Source: Semisulcospira habei
Lineage: Eukaryota; Mollusca; Gastropoda; Semisulcospiridae
Assembly (NCBI GenBank): GCA_036245525.1
Contig: BTPG01000005.1
Span: 181,894,245-181,958,244 of the forward strand
Direction: 5' to 3'
DNA length: 64,000 bases
Below the pieces are notes generated by a model, which saw nothing but the letters and a program-made list of their open reading frames with translations, was not told the origin of the DNA and made no database searches. The position numbers and the translations under genes were made by a program. How positions within the stretch are numbered: the first letter of the stretch is position 1; each line of letters begins with the position of its first letter. Positions 31,674-42,541 of this stretch are shown one piece after another.

Positions 31674-31732
31674 AAGCAGCATAGATCCTCATGAGCCCCC
31701 GACTGAGGCGCATGAGGATCTGTACCTCTTGC
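31674..31732. repeat. Family A hairpin, shortened centre
   Basis: AGCATAGATCCTCATGAGCC and GCATGAGGATCTGTACCTCT with centre CCCGACTGAGGC. Confidence 0.75.
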
Positions 31733-31988
31733 TAGTAAATGGTTTTCTTTGAAAGAGTGCTCAGAGCTCCGCTTTGCTGTCTATTTGCGAACCTGGCACC
31801 AAATTCTTGCCATATCGCTCAGGTTACGAGTGTCTTTTTGTTGATTCACCGAATGAGGACAGGACTTACACAGTTTGTTTTCCCAAGAAGGACAACTTAT
31901 ATACGATGTCTCTGATAAATTTCCTGTTTTGCTGTTATAGACGTCATCCCTTTCTTCTAAAACAACAACTCGGACACGATTTCTTCAT

Positions 31989-32163
31989 TTAATCCGTTCG
32001 GTGCCGAGGAAATTGGAACACCACGCAACTGCAGGGGCTCATGCGGATCTATACCTCTTGCTGACACCACTTTGAATTCATGTTCCTGGGACATCAAAGG
32101 GTTTTGGTGTTGAATTAACGAAGATTGCAGAAACACAGCGTCAGCTGGCACTCAACGGGTTAA
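31989..32163. mobile_element. Family A MITE that has lost its left hairpin arm
   Basis: TTAATCCGTTCGGTGCCGAG and GGCACTCAACGGGTTAA give complementary ends with TTAA (31989-31992, 32160-32163). Inside, only the right arm GGGGCTCATGCGGATCTATA remains. Confidence 0.8.
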
Positions 32164-32554
32164 AATACTCAGATAGGGTTCTCGTATTATTGTTGCAAAA
32201 ATGACTCGTGAAAAGATCTAAAAATTCCAAACGCGTATCCCTGTCTCCTGAATTACAATGGATTACGTCATTTAAACTATTTTCCAGCTTTCATATTGGT
32301 TTTATACTTTGTTTTGTGTAGCCAACACCTTGAAGTAGACTGGGTCCAATTTTATTCGTGAAAACTAATGGTCATGGTTAAGTCTAATAAATTGCAAATG
32401 GGCCTTTCCTGAGTGTTGAGATGCCAAATTCAGCAGTGTCCTCAGAATGGGCTGCTTGTCTTGACTTTTCTTCTCTGTAGGTGCAAAAACATTTTGTTCT
32501 TTAACGCTCTAAACTGCATGTAGGCTGGAAATGGGCAGATGGACATAGCTAGCC

Positions 32555-32618
32555 TTCTACTGAGAGAACCATGAGAGACTGGGCAGACGCCCAGTCTCTC
32601 ATGGTTCTCTCAGTAGAA
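32555..32618. repeat. Perfect 64-bp hairpin, single copy here
   Basis: 30-bp arms starting TTCTACTGAGAGAACCATGA are perfectly complementary, with the 4-nt loop AGAC. I found no relative elsewhere in the window. The neighbourhood (32.2-32.7 kb) shows no gene. Confidence 0.9.
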
Positions 32619-32689
32619 ACCTATGGTTGATTAGGGTGAAATGTGACTTTTCCTCACTAAATAGACTGGTATCGTGCTTGTACACTCGA

Positions 32690-33001
32690 ATGTTGCGATA
32701 GCACTTTCATGTTTGTCTTTCCTTCTGTTTCTGTCTACCCTTTGTCCATTCACCTGTATTTGCCTTTTTAGAACTCTCCCTACTGTCTGCACTGCCTGTA
32801 GCTCTTGATATTGGATGTGTGTTGCTAAATGGTCTTAGCTTTATTTAGGCCCCATGTTGTAGGTTTATTTAACGTATTTGGCCGGCTGGCGACATACATT
32901 CAATTTTCTGTTTAGTTTTTTTTCACAAGCAGTGCAGGCACGTCCTGAGAAAGCCTTGTTGCTGTCGGGACGTAAAGCAATGTACAATCAATCAATCAAT
33001 C
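32690..33001 (+). repeat. Retroelement 3' end with (AATC)n tail
   Basis: A T-rich untranslated-like stretch ends GGGACGTAAAGCAATGTACA then ATCAATCAATCAATC, a short tandem tail typical of non-LTR retroelements. No coding part is seen. Confidence 0.5.
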
Positions 33002-33092
33002 TGTTCTGTTCTGCTAAGTTTGATTGAATAATAATAACAACATATAGAAACACGCTTCAGAAGGAGAAGGACAAACCTTGTCCTTGTATGCC

Positions 33093-33442
33093 TTAACCAG
33101 TTCAGCGCCAGTTGACGCAGGCAATCTTTGTTAATTGAATTAAAAAAAAAATAGCCTAGCGGTTCTAGCGACACGGATTCAAAGTGGTGTCAGCAAGAAG
33201 CATAGATCGTCATGACTCCCCCCCCCCCCCCGAAACTGCGGGGGCTCATGAGGATCTATACCTCTTGCAGTTGCAGGGATGTAGATGATCGTCTGGTTCT
33301 ATACCTGCGTAGTTTTCTGTGGGCTGCCTGATAGGCGGGGGCAGGAGATCTAACTGTTTGACTGTCCAGCGCTGAGTAATTCCCCTTGGTTTGTGTACTC
33401 TTGCAGTCGGGTGGTGTTCAAATGTTCTCGGCACTGAACAGG
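33093..33442. mobile_element. Family A MITE, enlarged
   Basis: TTAACCAGTTCAGCGCCAG starts it; GGCACTGAACAGGTGC ends it without TTAA. The hairpin (33192-33269) has a 14-C expansion in the left arm. About 130 bp of extra DNA lies between hairpin and right end. Confidence 0.7.
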
Positions 33443-33868
33443 TGCTTTCATTGCTAGTAATTTCCTGGCTTACTGGCACTTAGCTATTTAGTCTGGATTT
33501 CAAATTTATTGACCTAATCTTAGCTTTGTTAGCACAGGTTGACAGCTCATACTAGCCCTGGCGATACAGAAGGCAGATGGGGTTACCAGGTTGTTAACAA
33601 GCTTGCACGGTTTTCGGTGAATCTTTGGGTCAGCCATCTTGGCTATCTATCGATTGAATTCACAGTCCAGAGGCTAACTCGCACATAGGCAAGACGAATT
33701 GATCCTCACGAGCCTCCACTGCATCCACCGTTTGCGAGAGACATATTTTTCATCGGCAAGAGGCATCAGTCTACAAGTGCCATATTATTTTCTGTGTGCA
33801 ATGCCTCTACTGGCAAAAACAATCTGGCCATGAACCTCTACATATGCAAGAAGTTTTATCTTCCGTTT

Positions 33869-33934
33869 GCAAGAGGCATAGATCCTCATGAGCCCCTGCG
33901 AAAGCAGGGGCTCATGAGGATTTATGCCTCTTGC
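33869..33934. repeat. Family A hairpin
   Basis: GCAAGAGGCATAGATCCTCA and TGAGGATTTATGCCTCTTGC around CCCCTGCGAAAGCAGGGG, with CTG/CAG concordant on both arms. A left-arm fragment (GATCCTCACGAGCC) lies at 33.70 kb. Confidence 0.9.
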
Positions 33935-34404
33935 TGTCATGCCTTTGTATGTGTTTTTAATTTTTATTTTTCTTAAAGTTCACTTTCAGGACACTTAGCT
34001 GTAACAGATCATCAACACAAAGTAATCTACAATTATAAAACACACACATTAAAATCAACATCTGAAGGCTATTCTATTTTCTTTTATCTTCTTTTTCTTT
34101 TACATGTTTTTGTCCCCCAGAGGAGATGAGTGGGAGTTCCGCTAAAGGTTGGAATTAGCCAGCAAACTAAGCTGAAACGCGAAAGTGTTGTTCACTGCAC
34201 ACAACGCGTGGCTGCTTTGTTCAAATTAACCCTTTCCCTCCCGCGGTCAACGTGACTTACTGTATCAGGAATTGTCTGCTAAGCTTTACGTACCAGTCCA
34301 CATCGCGAAAGCAGGATTGATACTGAAAAATCGGACTGTGATCACCGATGATGTTTCAACCAGGCAGTGCCTATTTCACTTGACGCCCGCCTAGACATTA
34401 CAAG

Positions 34405-34945
34405 TTATTGGTCGCAGGGGTTCGCTACACGGACCCTTGTAGACCTGAGAGAGGTCAAAGGAATCATTGTACCCCGAAGACCGAAGACCTGAGGGGTATA
34501 ATGGTTCCTTTGACCTCCCGAAGGCCTACAAGGGTCCGTGCAGCAAGCCGCTGCTACCAATAACGTTTTTGTTTTCATTCCTCCACTATTTTCGTAAAAG
34601 AAATCAAGAAGACATCTTCCGACCTGGATCACGCCAGCGGCATGACTGACGTCCAGGGAATATACATTTATACATAATAGACTTATGACGTAATTTAAAA
34701 TATTTCATGACGTTGCCGTCTCCAGTACTGAGTGTGCTTGTTGTTTCGAACAACACTTACTAACTTTTACTTTAGAACGTATTGGTGATCTTTTATAGAA
34801 CAAAACTCGCATCCAAGATGCGTCACAAAGAGGGCTACAAGAAGTCCGCCATTTGTCGCTACAAGGGTTTTTTGTATCACGGTCACATGGTGCGGTTTGT
34901 CCTAAAGGGACTGGTCGTGTGACGTAGGGATGAAATCAAAGATTA
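34405..34945. mobile_element. Composite element M, uninterrupted copy
   Basis: Left inverted arm TTATTGGTCGCAGGGG through GACCTGAGAGAGGTCAAAGG, right arm TTCCTTTGACCTCCCGAAGG through CCAATAA. A unique tail follows to GTGTGACGTAGGGATGAAA. ATTTATAC occurs once at 34666-34673, the site occupied by the hAT insertion in the 26-27 kb copy. Confidence 0.8.
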
Positions 34946-35026
34946 ATCATCAACAGTGATCGTCGGTGTCATTTCAAATGCAGAGCCAATACTTGGCGCC
35001 TGAGATACATGAATCATCATTTATTA

Positions 35027-35029
35027 TTA

Positions 35030-35069
<40 letters not shown>

Positions 35070-35140
35070 TCTAATTTAAGCGCATATAGCTCTAGTTTGT
35101 GAGTTTACGCGCTATACGTGTACTCTTATATTATTATTCA
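35027..35140 (-). repeat. ATT-tailed retroelement 3' end, minus strand
   Basis: (TTA)n runs into TCTAATTTAAGCGCATATAG, so on the minus strand the sequence reads CTATATGCGCTTAAATTAGA and then ATT repeats. This resembles the end at 29.13 kb. Confidence 0.55.
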
Positions 35141-35242
35141 ATCATAATAATAATCAACTTTCTTAAAAATTGAGTCAGATGTAGTGTCAGAACAGCTCGT
35201 CATATACTAATCATCACTATACTAAACAGACCGTGACAAAAA

Positions 35243-35311
35243 TGATAGCTCAAGGGTAGTGCCAGATTAGCTTGGCGCCGTCAGGCGCCAAGCTAATCAG
35301 GCACTACCCTT
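35243..35311. repeat. Family B hairpin, outer arms lost
   Basis: CTCAAGGGTAGTGCCAGATT and the right arm AGGCACTACCCTTG. The flank GTGCAGTGACACT is tandemly doubled just downstream. Confidence 0.8.
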
Positions 35312-35429
35312 GTGCAGTGACACTCGCCGTGCAGTGACACTGGCGCCCGCATTGAAAGATGCATGTTACCGGCATTGTCCAACGGCGCCAAACTACTCAG
35401 GCAGTATAGATCACGAGCAAATGGTCGAT

Positions 35430-36320
35430 CCATCACTCTGTCGCATCCGACACCAGCAATGCAAGAAGCGTGTGTAAGTCGCAGTCCTCTTCACTTGTGG
35501 GTCCCCTTGGCCTGATAAAGCCACTTTCTCCCCAAGCTCGTTAGAAGTTGGACTATTGCGTGCACGCCGTAGATAGAAGGTGTTTGCTGTCACACGGCTA
35601 GACAGCAGCATCGACTGGGTCATTGGATTCTTCGAAGCCTTTAACGTCGTGCTGACAGCAAAGGCTATCTCACCGTGGACATAAAATACATAGACTACTT
35701 GTCTCACGCTCGCACACCACAGGCAACCGACCACAGAGTGACTTTTGTGACGGTACTGCTACAGGTCTGTGAGCTGACAGCAAGAAAATCTTAGTCAACC
35801 ACGCCTGTATTATAAACTGACACTGAAACTCGATCTATACTATAAGAATAAGAGTACTTATTATCTCGAAAAGAGAAATTCGTTTGTGGTACATTTATAA
35901 CAAATAGTACAAACAAGACATGAAAACATTATAACATTATGAACATTTTCTCCCTGCACTTACACAGCTACACATTCCAAATGGACATAAGTATACACTA
36001 CAAAATCTGTACACATAACTCTTACACATCTTACACATAAACATATTTTATGAACCGACCCTCACTGCTTATTATACAAACGTCTCTATACATTATTACA
36101 CATTATTACATAAGCTGCATAATAAAAATCTACCTTAGTAAAATAATTAGTGGGTAAACAAACAGTAACAAAAATCCCAATAATTATGTCCATGTTCACC
36201 ACCAGATACAACACAATATAATCACCTCTCTAAAATCAACAAGCTCCATTCCTACTGATTGCACAGGTAAACGGAGATAGGGGGAGGAGTTAGGTTTGGG
36301 TATGCGTGGATGTACCTACA
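35430..36320. other. No recognised feature
   Basis: Unique-looking, increasingly AT-rich sequence (especially 35820-36240). Short frames only, with no family resemblance. Confidence 0.5.
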
Positions 36321-36436
36321 GATTGCTTAGAGTGATGGATTTGGGGATGAAACTGTTCTATAGTCTGAGTGTCCTATATAATAGTATATACGGACTGGAG
36401 TAGAGACGTGCGGTTTCACGATGCGTAGCAGTGTAC

Positions 36437-36607
36437 ATATACTGACGAGCAGAAGAAATGCGACATTTTTTGAATCCTCGGAAACGCCAAAGTGTCGCTC
36501 ATATACAGACGAGCAGAAGAAATGCGACATTTTTGGAATCCTCGGAAACACTTTAGGGTTTACGAGGATTCCAAAAATGTCGCATTTATTTTGCTCGTCG
36601 GTGTAGC
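36437..36607. repeat. Family L hairpin with duplicated left arm
   Basis: The left arm (GACGAGCAGAAGAAATGCGA, then CATTTTTGGAATCCTCGG) occurs twice, 64 bp apart (from 36437 and 36501). One right arm follows (36557-36607). The second left copy pairs best. Confidence 0.85.
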
Positions 36608-36763
36608 TTTTATTCTTCCAGACACTGTAAAAAAAAATGTCTTCTGCTACACAGACTAGAAAAATAAATACAGTGCGCAGATTCACATCTTGAGCAAAGG
36701 TTTCTCTACCTCAGCTCGTGGATGTGTAGTCTGTATGCCTACTGGATAATACCAGTCTGGACC

Positions 36764-36979
36764 TTAAACCCCTTCACTGCCGAGGAAAATGGAACGCTAC
36801 CCAACTGTAAGAGGAACAGATCCTCATGAGCCCCCGCAGTTGCGGGGGCTCATGAGGATCTATGCCTCTTGCTGAAACCACTTTGTATCCGTGTTCCTTC
36901 GACGTCTGGGGATGTTTGACGTTGAGTTGACAATGATTTCAAATACGCAATCTGCGTCCAGTGGCAGGAAAGGGGTTAA
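36764..36979. mobile_element. Family A MITE with TTAA ends, well preserved
   Basis: TTAAACCCCTTCACTGCCGA starts it; GGCAGGAAAGGGGTTAA ends it (216 bp). The hairpin is at 36807-36872, followed by CTTTGTATCCGTGTTCCTTC, a subterminal block shared with the copies at 24.03 and 53.3 kb. Confidence 0.92.
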
Positions 36980-36994
36980 AAGTAGTACTATAGC

Positions 36995-37049
36995 TTTTGT
37001 CTGCGCATTGAGTTATATTATAAACATGAGAAATGCGCCATATAAATAA

Positions 37050-37131
<82 letters not shown>

Positions 37132-37132
37132 T
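36995..37132 (+). repeat. ATT-tailed retroelement 3' end
   Basis: TATAAACATGAGAAATGCGC then CATATAAATAAC leads into about 27 ATT units. It adjoins the MITE at 36764-36979. Confidence 0.65.
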
Positions 37133-37169
37133 TGTCAAGCGAGGTAACTCTTGTGTTCAGTTTTCAGCA

Positions 37170-37386
37170 TTAATAACTCCTTCTACCCCAGACACACCAC
37201 AGGAAGATAAGGATCGACCATGATAGTTTAAGGGTGATGCCAGAATAGCTTGGCGCCTATGGGCGCCAAGCTATTCTGGCATCGCCCTTGAACTATGATG
37301 GTCGATCAGAGCACTGCACTGCATTGCAGTCTTCAGAGGACAACGGTAAAATTTAAGGATTTCGGTCTTGGGACACAATGAGTTAA
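37170..37386. mobile_element. Family B MITE with TTAA ends
   Basis: TTAATAACTCCTTCTACCCC starts it; GGGACACAATGAGTTAA ends it. The hairpin is at 37211-37308. Confidence 0.88.
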
Positions 37387-37596
37387 CCCATTAAGCTCTG
37401 GCGTGCTAAGACAGGATGTCGATCGACCATGATAGTTCAAGGGTGGTGTCAGAATAGCTTGGTGCCTGAAAGGCACCAAGCTATTCTGACATCACCCTTG
37501 AATTATCAAGGTCGACCTGACTCCACAGCTGTGATGCAGACCTCCGAGAATATCTTAAGAAATTAACAATTTCGTCCTCAGGATGTAAGGAGTTAA
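37383..37596. mobile_element. Family B MITE abutting the previous one
   Basis: Shares TTAA 37383-37386. The hairpin (37420-37518) has two concordant arm changes on one axis: T37463 with A37475 (GGTGCC/GGCACC) and T37449 with A37489 (GTGTCAG/CTGACAT). Ends GGAGTTAA (37593-37596). Confidence 0.9.
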
Positions 37597-37621
37597 CTGC
37601 TGTAGATGCCGTGGGTGCATC

Positions 37622-37685
37622 CACACTGGTTGTCTCCCTCGATTCGTTGCCGAGGGTAGTGAATCGAAGGAGACAACCCGAGGTA
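37622..37685. repeat. Family I hairpin
   Basis: CACACTGGTTGTCTCCCTCG then ATTCG pairs with CGAATCGAAGGAGACAACC-type sequence on the right (about 37660-37682). Relatives at 49.0 and 55.8 kb. Confidence 0.65.
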
Positions 37686-37929
37686 GATGGGTACACCATG
37701 CCTATCTCCTGCCTTGTTAGCTTATAATTGGCATATTAAGCGTGGAGCGAGTGCGGCTAATTAGGCGTTCTCCTTCAACTGTTCATCGTCAGAACTCGTA
37801 CATGTTCCGCTGGAGTCGATCCGAAACTGTTCGCTGTTCAGGGTTGAGAGACGGTAAGATTTGACCCGTTAATCCCTGACACAGAACAGCAGAGGTACCG
37901 ATAATGACAGTTCAGGAGATGCATTCACC

Positions 37930-38160
37930 ATAAGCGCTCAAGCGTGGTGCCATGATAGCATGGCCTCTGGCCTGATACTGATAGATCAAACGAGATGCCA
38001 GAATGGCTTGGCCTCTTGCCTGATACTTGCAGTTCAATTGTGGTGCCAGAATAGTTTGGTCTTCAGCCTGACATTTCTAGTTCAAGGGTGGTGCCAGAAT
38101 AGCTTGCCGCCTGTCGGCACCAAGCTATTCTGGCACCACCTTTGAACTATCATGATCGAG
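37930..38160. repeat. Family B left-arm array plus hairpin
   Basis: Three worn left arms (AAGCGTGGTGCCATGATAGC, AACGAGATGCCAGAATGGCT, AATTGTGGTGCCAGAATAGT) precede the normal left arm at about 38085, each about 50 bp apart and joined by GCCTGATA-type words. One right arm closes the hairpin (38115-38160). Confidence 0.8.
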
Positions 38161-38468
38161 CTGTCTCCATTAATGTCATTCAATCACCAGCGGCCATTGT
38201 CAACTTAAACATTTGGGAAGTTTTATCTACGGGCTCGATAAAGATTGGGAAATTTCGCGTCCACACGCGTCTGTTCGTGATGTGCCCTTGCTCCGAACTT
38301 GACAATTGTGTGCGCCGATGATAGTAATTTTGCAAAGCACAATTCTTTCCAGACCTTGCTTTCAGAAAGAATCTGGAGGCTTTGCGTACTCTTAAGTTCA
38401 TTTCAGGTGTGCACCTAAACCGCCTTACTCCCTCAGTCTGTGGATGTACATGAGTCTGACGTCTGTCA

Positions 38469-38534
38469 GCGAGAGGCACAGATTCTCATGAGCCTCTGCA
38501 TCTGCAAGGGATCATGAGAATCTATGACTCTCGC
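38469..38534. repeat. Family A hairpin
   Basis: GCGAGAGGCACAGATTCTCA and TGAGAATCTATGACTCTCGC arms; GCGAGAG/CTCTCGC and TTCTCA/TGAGAA are concordant departures from the family. Confidence 0.85.
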
Positions 38535-38992
38535 ATATTAAAGGAATAAATGATGAATTGTATTCTTCAGTTTTATTGAGTATTTTTCTCTGCGAACTAA
38601 GTACAAGTGAGAGGTTTGAACTTTAAGTGTCGCTATTAAATAATACCAGCTGAATATATTTTTGCTCTTCTATTTCTTTACGACCCACTTGTTGTCTGAT
38701 GCACTGGATGTTGGACATTTCAATACATTTCTCTTTCAGCTCAACAACAGCAAAAGTACAGTCTCGTTGCAGAACTTGTCAGGGCTTTGGAACTCATTAT
38801 AAGTTTGAAAACTTGTCTATTTTTTTTAATCATCTTGCTCGAAGCAAATACGTAAAGGATTGTTCCCGCTGAAAGGTTTTCTGTTGTTTTCCAATAGGAG
38901 CAGAAGTGTTTTTTTCTGGACACAGCTTCAGCTCCAGCCCTGCAGCGTCTTGAATATCTTAGGAATTGTACAGCTAGGGGACGTCATACCCC

Positions 38993-39612
38993 ACTCCACC
39001 CCACCCTACCGTACTCAATCCCACCCTACCCTACCAAACCCTACCTCAGCCTACCCCACTTCGCTTACCCCTACCCATCCCACCCTACCCTACCCTACCC
39101 CATCCCACCATATCCTAACCTACCCCATCCCACCCTAACCTACCCCAACCCGCCCTACCCTACCCTATCCCGCCCTACCCTACCCCATCCCGCCCTACCC
39201 TACCCCATCCCGCCTTACCCTACCCCATCCCGCCCTACCCTACCCTATTCCGCCCTACCCTACCCCATCACACCTTACCCTACCCCATCCAACCCTAACC
39301 TACCCCAACCCGCCCTACCCTACCCTATCCCGCCATACCCTACCCCATCCCGCCCTACCATACCCCATCCCGCCTTACCCTACCCCATCCCGCCCTACCC
39401 TACCCTATTCCGCCCTACCCTACCCCATCACACCTTACCCTACCCCATCCCACCCTAACCTACCCCAACCCGCCCTACCCTACCCTATCTCGCCCTACCC
39501 TACCCCATCCCGCCCTACCCTACCCCATCCCGCTGTACCCAACCCTATTCCGCCCTACCCTAACCCATCACACCTTACCCTACCCCATCCCACCCTATCC
39601 TACCCTACCCTA
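38993..39612. repeat. CCCTA-rich tandem array with 160-bp higher-order period
   Basis: Roughly 20-bp units of the type CGCCCTACCCTACCCCATCC. The rarer unit TACCCCAACCCGCCCTACCC starts at 39141, 39301 and 39461, giving an exact 160-bp (8 x 20) larger repeat. The left part (38993-39110) is less regular. Confidence 0.92.
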
Positions 39613-39717
39613 GATCCAACCTAGACAATAATTTTCTACTAATCAATTTCTGAAACGTGATTTTTCTGTGTAAAGAAATTACAAACAAACCAGCAAGCAA
39701 ACAAGCAGGCAAGCAAG

Positions 39718-39745
39718 CAAGCGCGCACGCACACACGCACGCACG

Positions 39746-39830
<85 letters not shown>
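39718..39830. repeat. (CA)n microsatellite
   Basis: CGCACGCACG units pass into about 45 CA units. Confidence 0.97.
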
Positions 39831-39838
<8 letters not shown>

Positions 39839-39960
39839 AATTTTATATTATTTAATTATCTGAAACAAGATTCTTTCTGTGTAAAGAAGTTACAAACAAA
39901 GAAACACCCACTCACCATCCCTCCCCCCCCCCCCCACACACACAAACAAACATTCATTGC

Positions 39961-39962
<2 letters not shown>

Positions 39963-40000
<38 letters not shown>

Positions 40001-40020
40001 TTAATAATAATTATAATAAT
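39963..40020. repeat. (ATA)n microsatellite
   Basis: ATA units with a few T insertions. Confidence 0.93.
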
Positions 40021-41100
40021 ACTGTTTATTGCCTTTTGCCTTAAGAACATAAAGCATAGGAATGTGTGTTGGTGTCGTTACAATTACAAACATCACAGTC
40101 AACAATACAAAAATAATTAATACTCTGTCACACAAATCCAATGCTCTACACACACTGTGAAAACTTTAAAACTGAGCAACTAATCTCACAAACCAATACG
40201 TACCCACTCGCACACCCACGCTCATCTCCCACACACACAACACCCACGCCTGTTAATCTAGGAAGTCTAAATTAATTAAAGTTATATCGTTTAAAATGAA
40301 AACAGAATATCATAGAGTAAATATGTCACTAATTAAGTGATCACACTCGGGTGTAAAACTAGTTAATATATATAACAAGACTAGGCTATTACTGATATGC
40401 ACTATTCTCTCAACCGTCGGAGGCGCGCCCTGCCGGATAAGGAGACTCATGGAGTCAATTTGACCAAAAGCACCACTGACCAGCAACCAAAGGGATAGCA
40501 CAAGGGATGGGCGAGGTGCTCTGTAGGCCGGCCACATATATAATAATTCCATAGACATACGCACACTCACTCAGTCATTCACGCAAACATCAGTCCTCGG
40601 CAATGAAACTCTATGATCGGCCCACAGAGCTCATCATCGCACGCTTACAACACTGAAAGGGCTCTGACAGCACTAGGGTAAAAACTATCAAGCAAGCAAA
40701 GAAACAAACAGAAACGAGAAGAAGGAGAAGCAACCAAACAGCCAACCTGAACCGACACTACAGATGCTCACGGCCTCATATGCACAATCTCTAAGACAAG
40801 ACGCTCGACTGACTCGCATCCATTCCGCCCAGTGACTTGTAGCTCTACAATTTGTACGTGTAGTGCCTAGCTGACCGTTCCTACCTGCAAGCGACTACAT
40901 TAGCGCTGGCTGTTAGAGAGTTTTAGCGGCGTCCTTCTTCCCCACTCCTATTCTTGTGTCGGAGCTCATTAGCAGTTTGAAATTTGCACGCTTTACATCC
41001 TTTGAGACGGCTGCGCATGTCTACTGACTGACCTTTCCGCTTTCGCCTCCGGAGATTTTTTGGAAACCAGATAAACTCTCTACTCTTTCAGCGCCGGAAC
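40021..41100. other. No recognised feature
   Basis: Non-repetitive sequence with C/A-rich patches and only short frames. No hairpin or known element could be recognised. Confidence 0.5.
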
Positions 41101-41111
41101 AGCACCCGGGT

Positions 41112-41185
41112 GCAAGAGGCATAGATCCTCATGAGCCCCTGCAGTCTGTCACGAGTGCTCATGAGAATATATCAGTGCCTGTTGC
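41112..41185. repeat. Family A hairpin, disrupted
   Basis: The left arm GCAAGAGGCATAGATCCTCA is intact. The right arm GCTCATGAGAATATATCAGT carries extra bases before GCCTGTTGC. Confidence 0.75.
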
Positions 41186-41257
41186 TATGTTCTAGCGGCT
41201 ATTTACAGTTTCCATGTCACTGAATGTGGAACCAGATAAACCAATGAAAAGGATCTG

Positions 41258-41662
41258 ATGGGGCGGTCCTTGGCGCAGTGGTGAAGGCGCCTGCCACCAA
41301 TGCTAAAGGTGCGAGGTTTGATACCGGGTTCCGGCGTCGGACTTTTCTCCCCTAGTAAGTGTCACTGCTTATTCGGGCGGACCGTCGGGAGTTCTTGCTC
41401 CGGGTACTCCGGCTCTTCCTCCATCTCCACTTCGGTACCGGTTTCAGGCCACTTTATAAATTTCAAACACAAGCGATCCAAACCTCAGTAGCTGAGCTGG
41501 CCTTCGGACCACGTGAATGTCCTTGGCCTATGGTTGTCTTGTACTGTGTTTCCCAGTCTTCACAGTGAATGCGTGTGTGTCACGTGAGCGTGCGCGTTGG
41601 GTTCAGTTCGGGGCGCTTTGAGCCGAATCGCAGAATTGGGTAAAGCGCCTACATAATAACAG

Positions 41663-41663
<1 letters not shown>
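41258..41663 (+). mobile_element. tRNA-derived SINE
   Basis: The head has an A box TGGCGCAGTGG (41271-41281) and a B box GGTTTGATACC (41315-41325), suitably spaced for RNA polymerase III. The body continues GTACCGGTTTCAGGCC, TTTCAAACACAAGCGATCC and CGCTTTGAGCCGAATCGC, ending TAAAGCGCCTACATAATAAC. Body and ATT tail recur at 11.72 kb. No intact tRNA cloverleaf is claimed. Confidence 0.88.
41271..41325 (+). promoter_or_regulatory. Internal Pol III promoter (A and B boxes)
   Basis: TGGCGCAGTGG and GGTTTGATACC, close to the general A-box and B-box consensus; the second differs at only a few positions from GGTTCGAATCC. Confidence 0.75.

Positions 41664-41747
<84 letters not shown>
41664..41747. 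repeat. (ATT)n tail of the SINE
   Basis: About 27 pure ATT units. Confidence 0.95.
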
Positions 41748-41748
<1 letters not shown>

Positions 41749-41759
41749 CTTATATTAGT

Positions 41760-42541
41760 TTGCCGCCTCTCCTGTCTCTCACTTTCGTTAGGTGGGCAAG
41801 CACACACGCAGATATTAAATTACTTCGCTTTTAACCCACTTCGGATATAACAACAAGACAAACAGGGACTCCTGGCGATTTGTTACTGTAGTTCTGTCTC
41901 TAAATCCATAATTTGAAGAACCAATACTCCCCGCCACGGAAAAGCGCCATCAGTCTCAAAGCATATAATATGTGGTGGATCTCTGTTGCAGAGATCGAAA
42001 ACTTCCGTTTGAGAACTACCTAGTATGTTCCACCGTCGAAAAGCAGCTACTCGGAGCATGTTATCCCCAATATACTTGTGGTGGGTATACACTGTGGTGA
42101 AGATCGCAAACGCTACTACAGATCGAGTGCTATACAGCGTTAACTGGTCTGAATTTTCTTATTTGATTTTCAGACAGTACACTGTGAAAGCGAAGGGGTA
42201 AGCAAACTCCTAGTCTTGTACTTTGAGCCCAGTCTGGATAGATGCATTCTGCGGCGGAGTTGAACACGTCACGTGCCCAAACCCATGGAAACTTTACTGA
42301 CCATCGGACATCATGGGTAAAGTCTCCACTTGATGGCGCAAGCCGGCGTAACAGGCACCTTAATATAACTACCCTTGAACAATCGTGGTCTGTAAGTCTC
42401 GGCCGGGCGGGCCACTGGCATTCATTAACCCCATCTCTGCCAGCCACGAAAAATCAGTATCTGACCTGGAACCATCGCAGATTCGCCGCTTCAGTGTCGT
42501 TAACCGTATCTGACTGAGGCACGCACATATTGACGAGGCTA
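41760..42541. other. No recognised gene; one family B scrap
   Basis: Only a right-arm scrap (ACTACCCTTGAACAATCGTG, about 42367-42386) can be assigned. Confidence 0.5.

Noticed and set aside
38993..39612. Interstitial telomere (CCCTAA)n
   Set aside because: The unit is CCCTA/CCCCATCCCG-like with a 20-bp period; CCCTAA occurs only sporadically.
41258..41340. Functional tRNA gene
   Set aside because: A and B boxes are present, but I cannot fold an acceptor or anticodon arm convincingly, and a SINE body and ATT tail follow.
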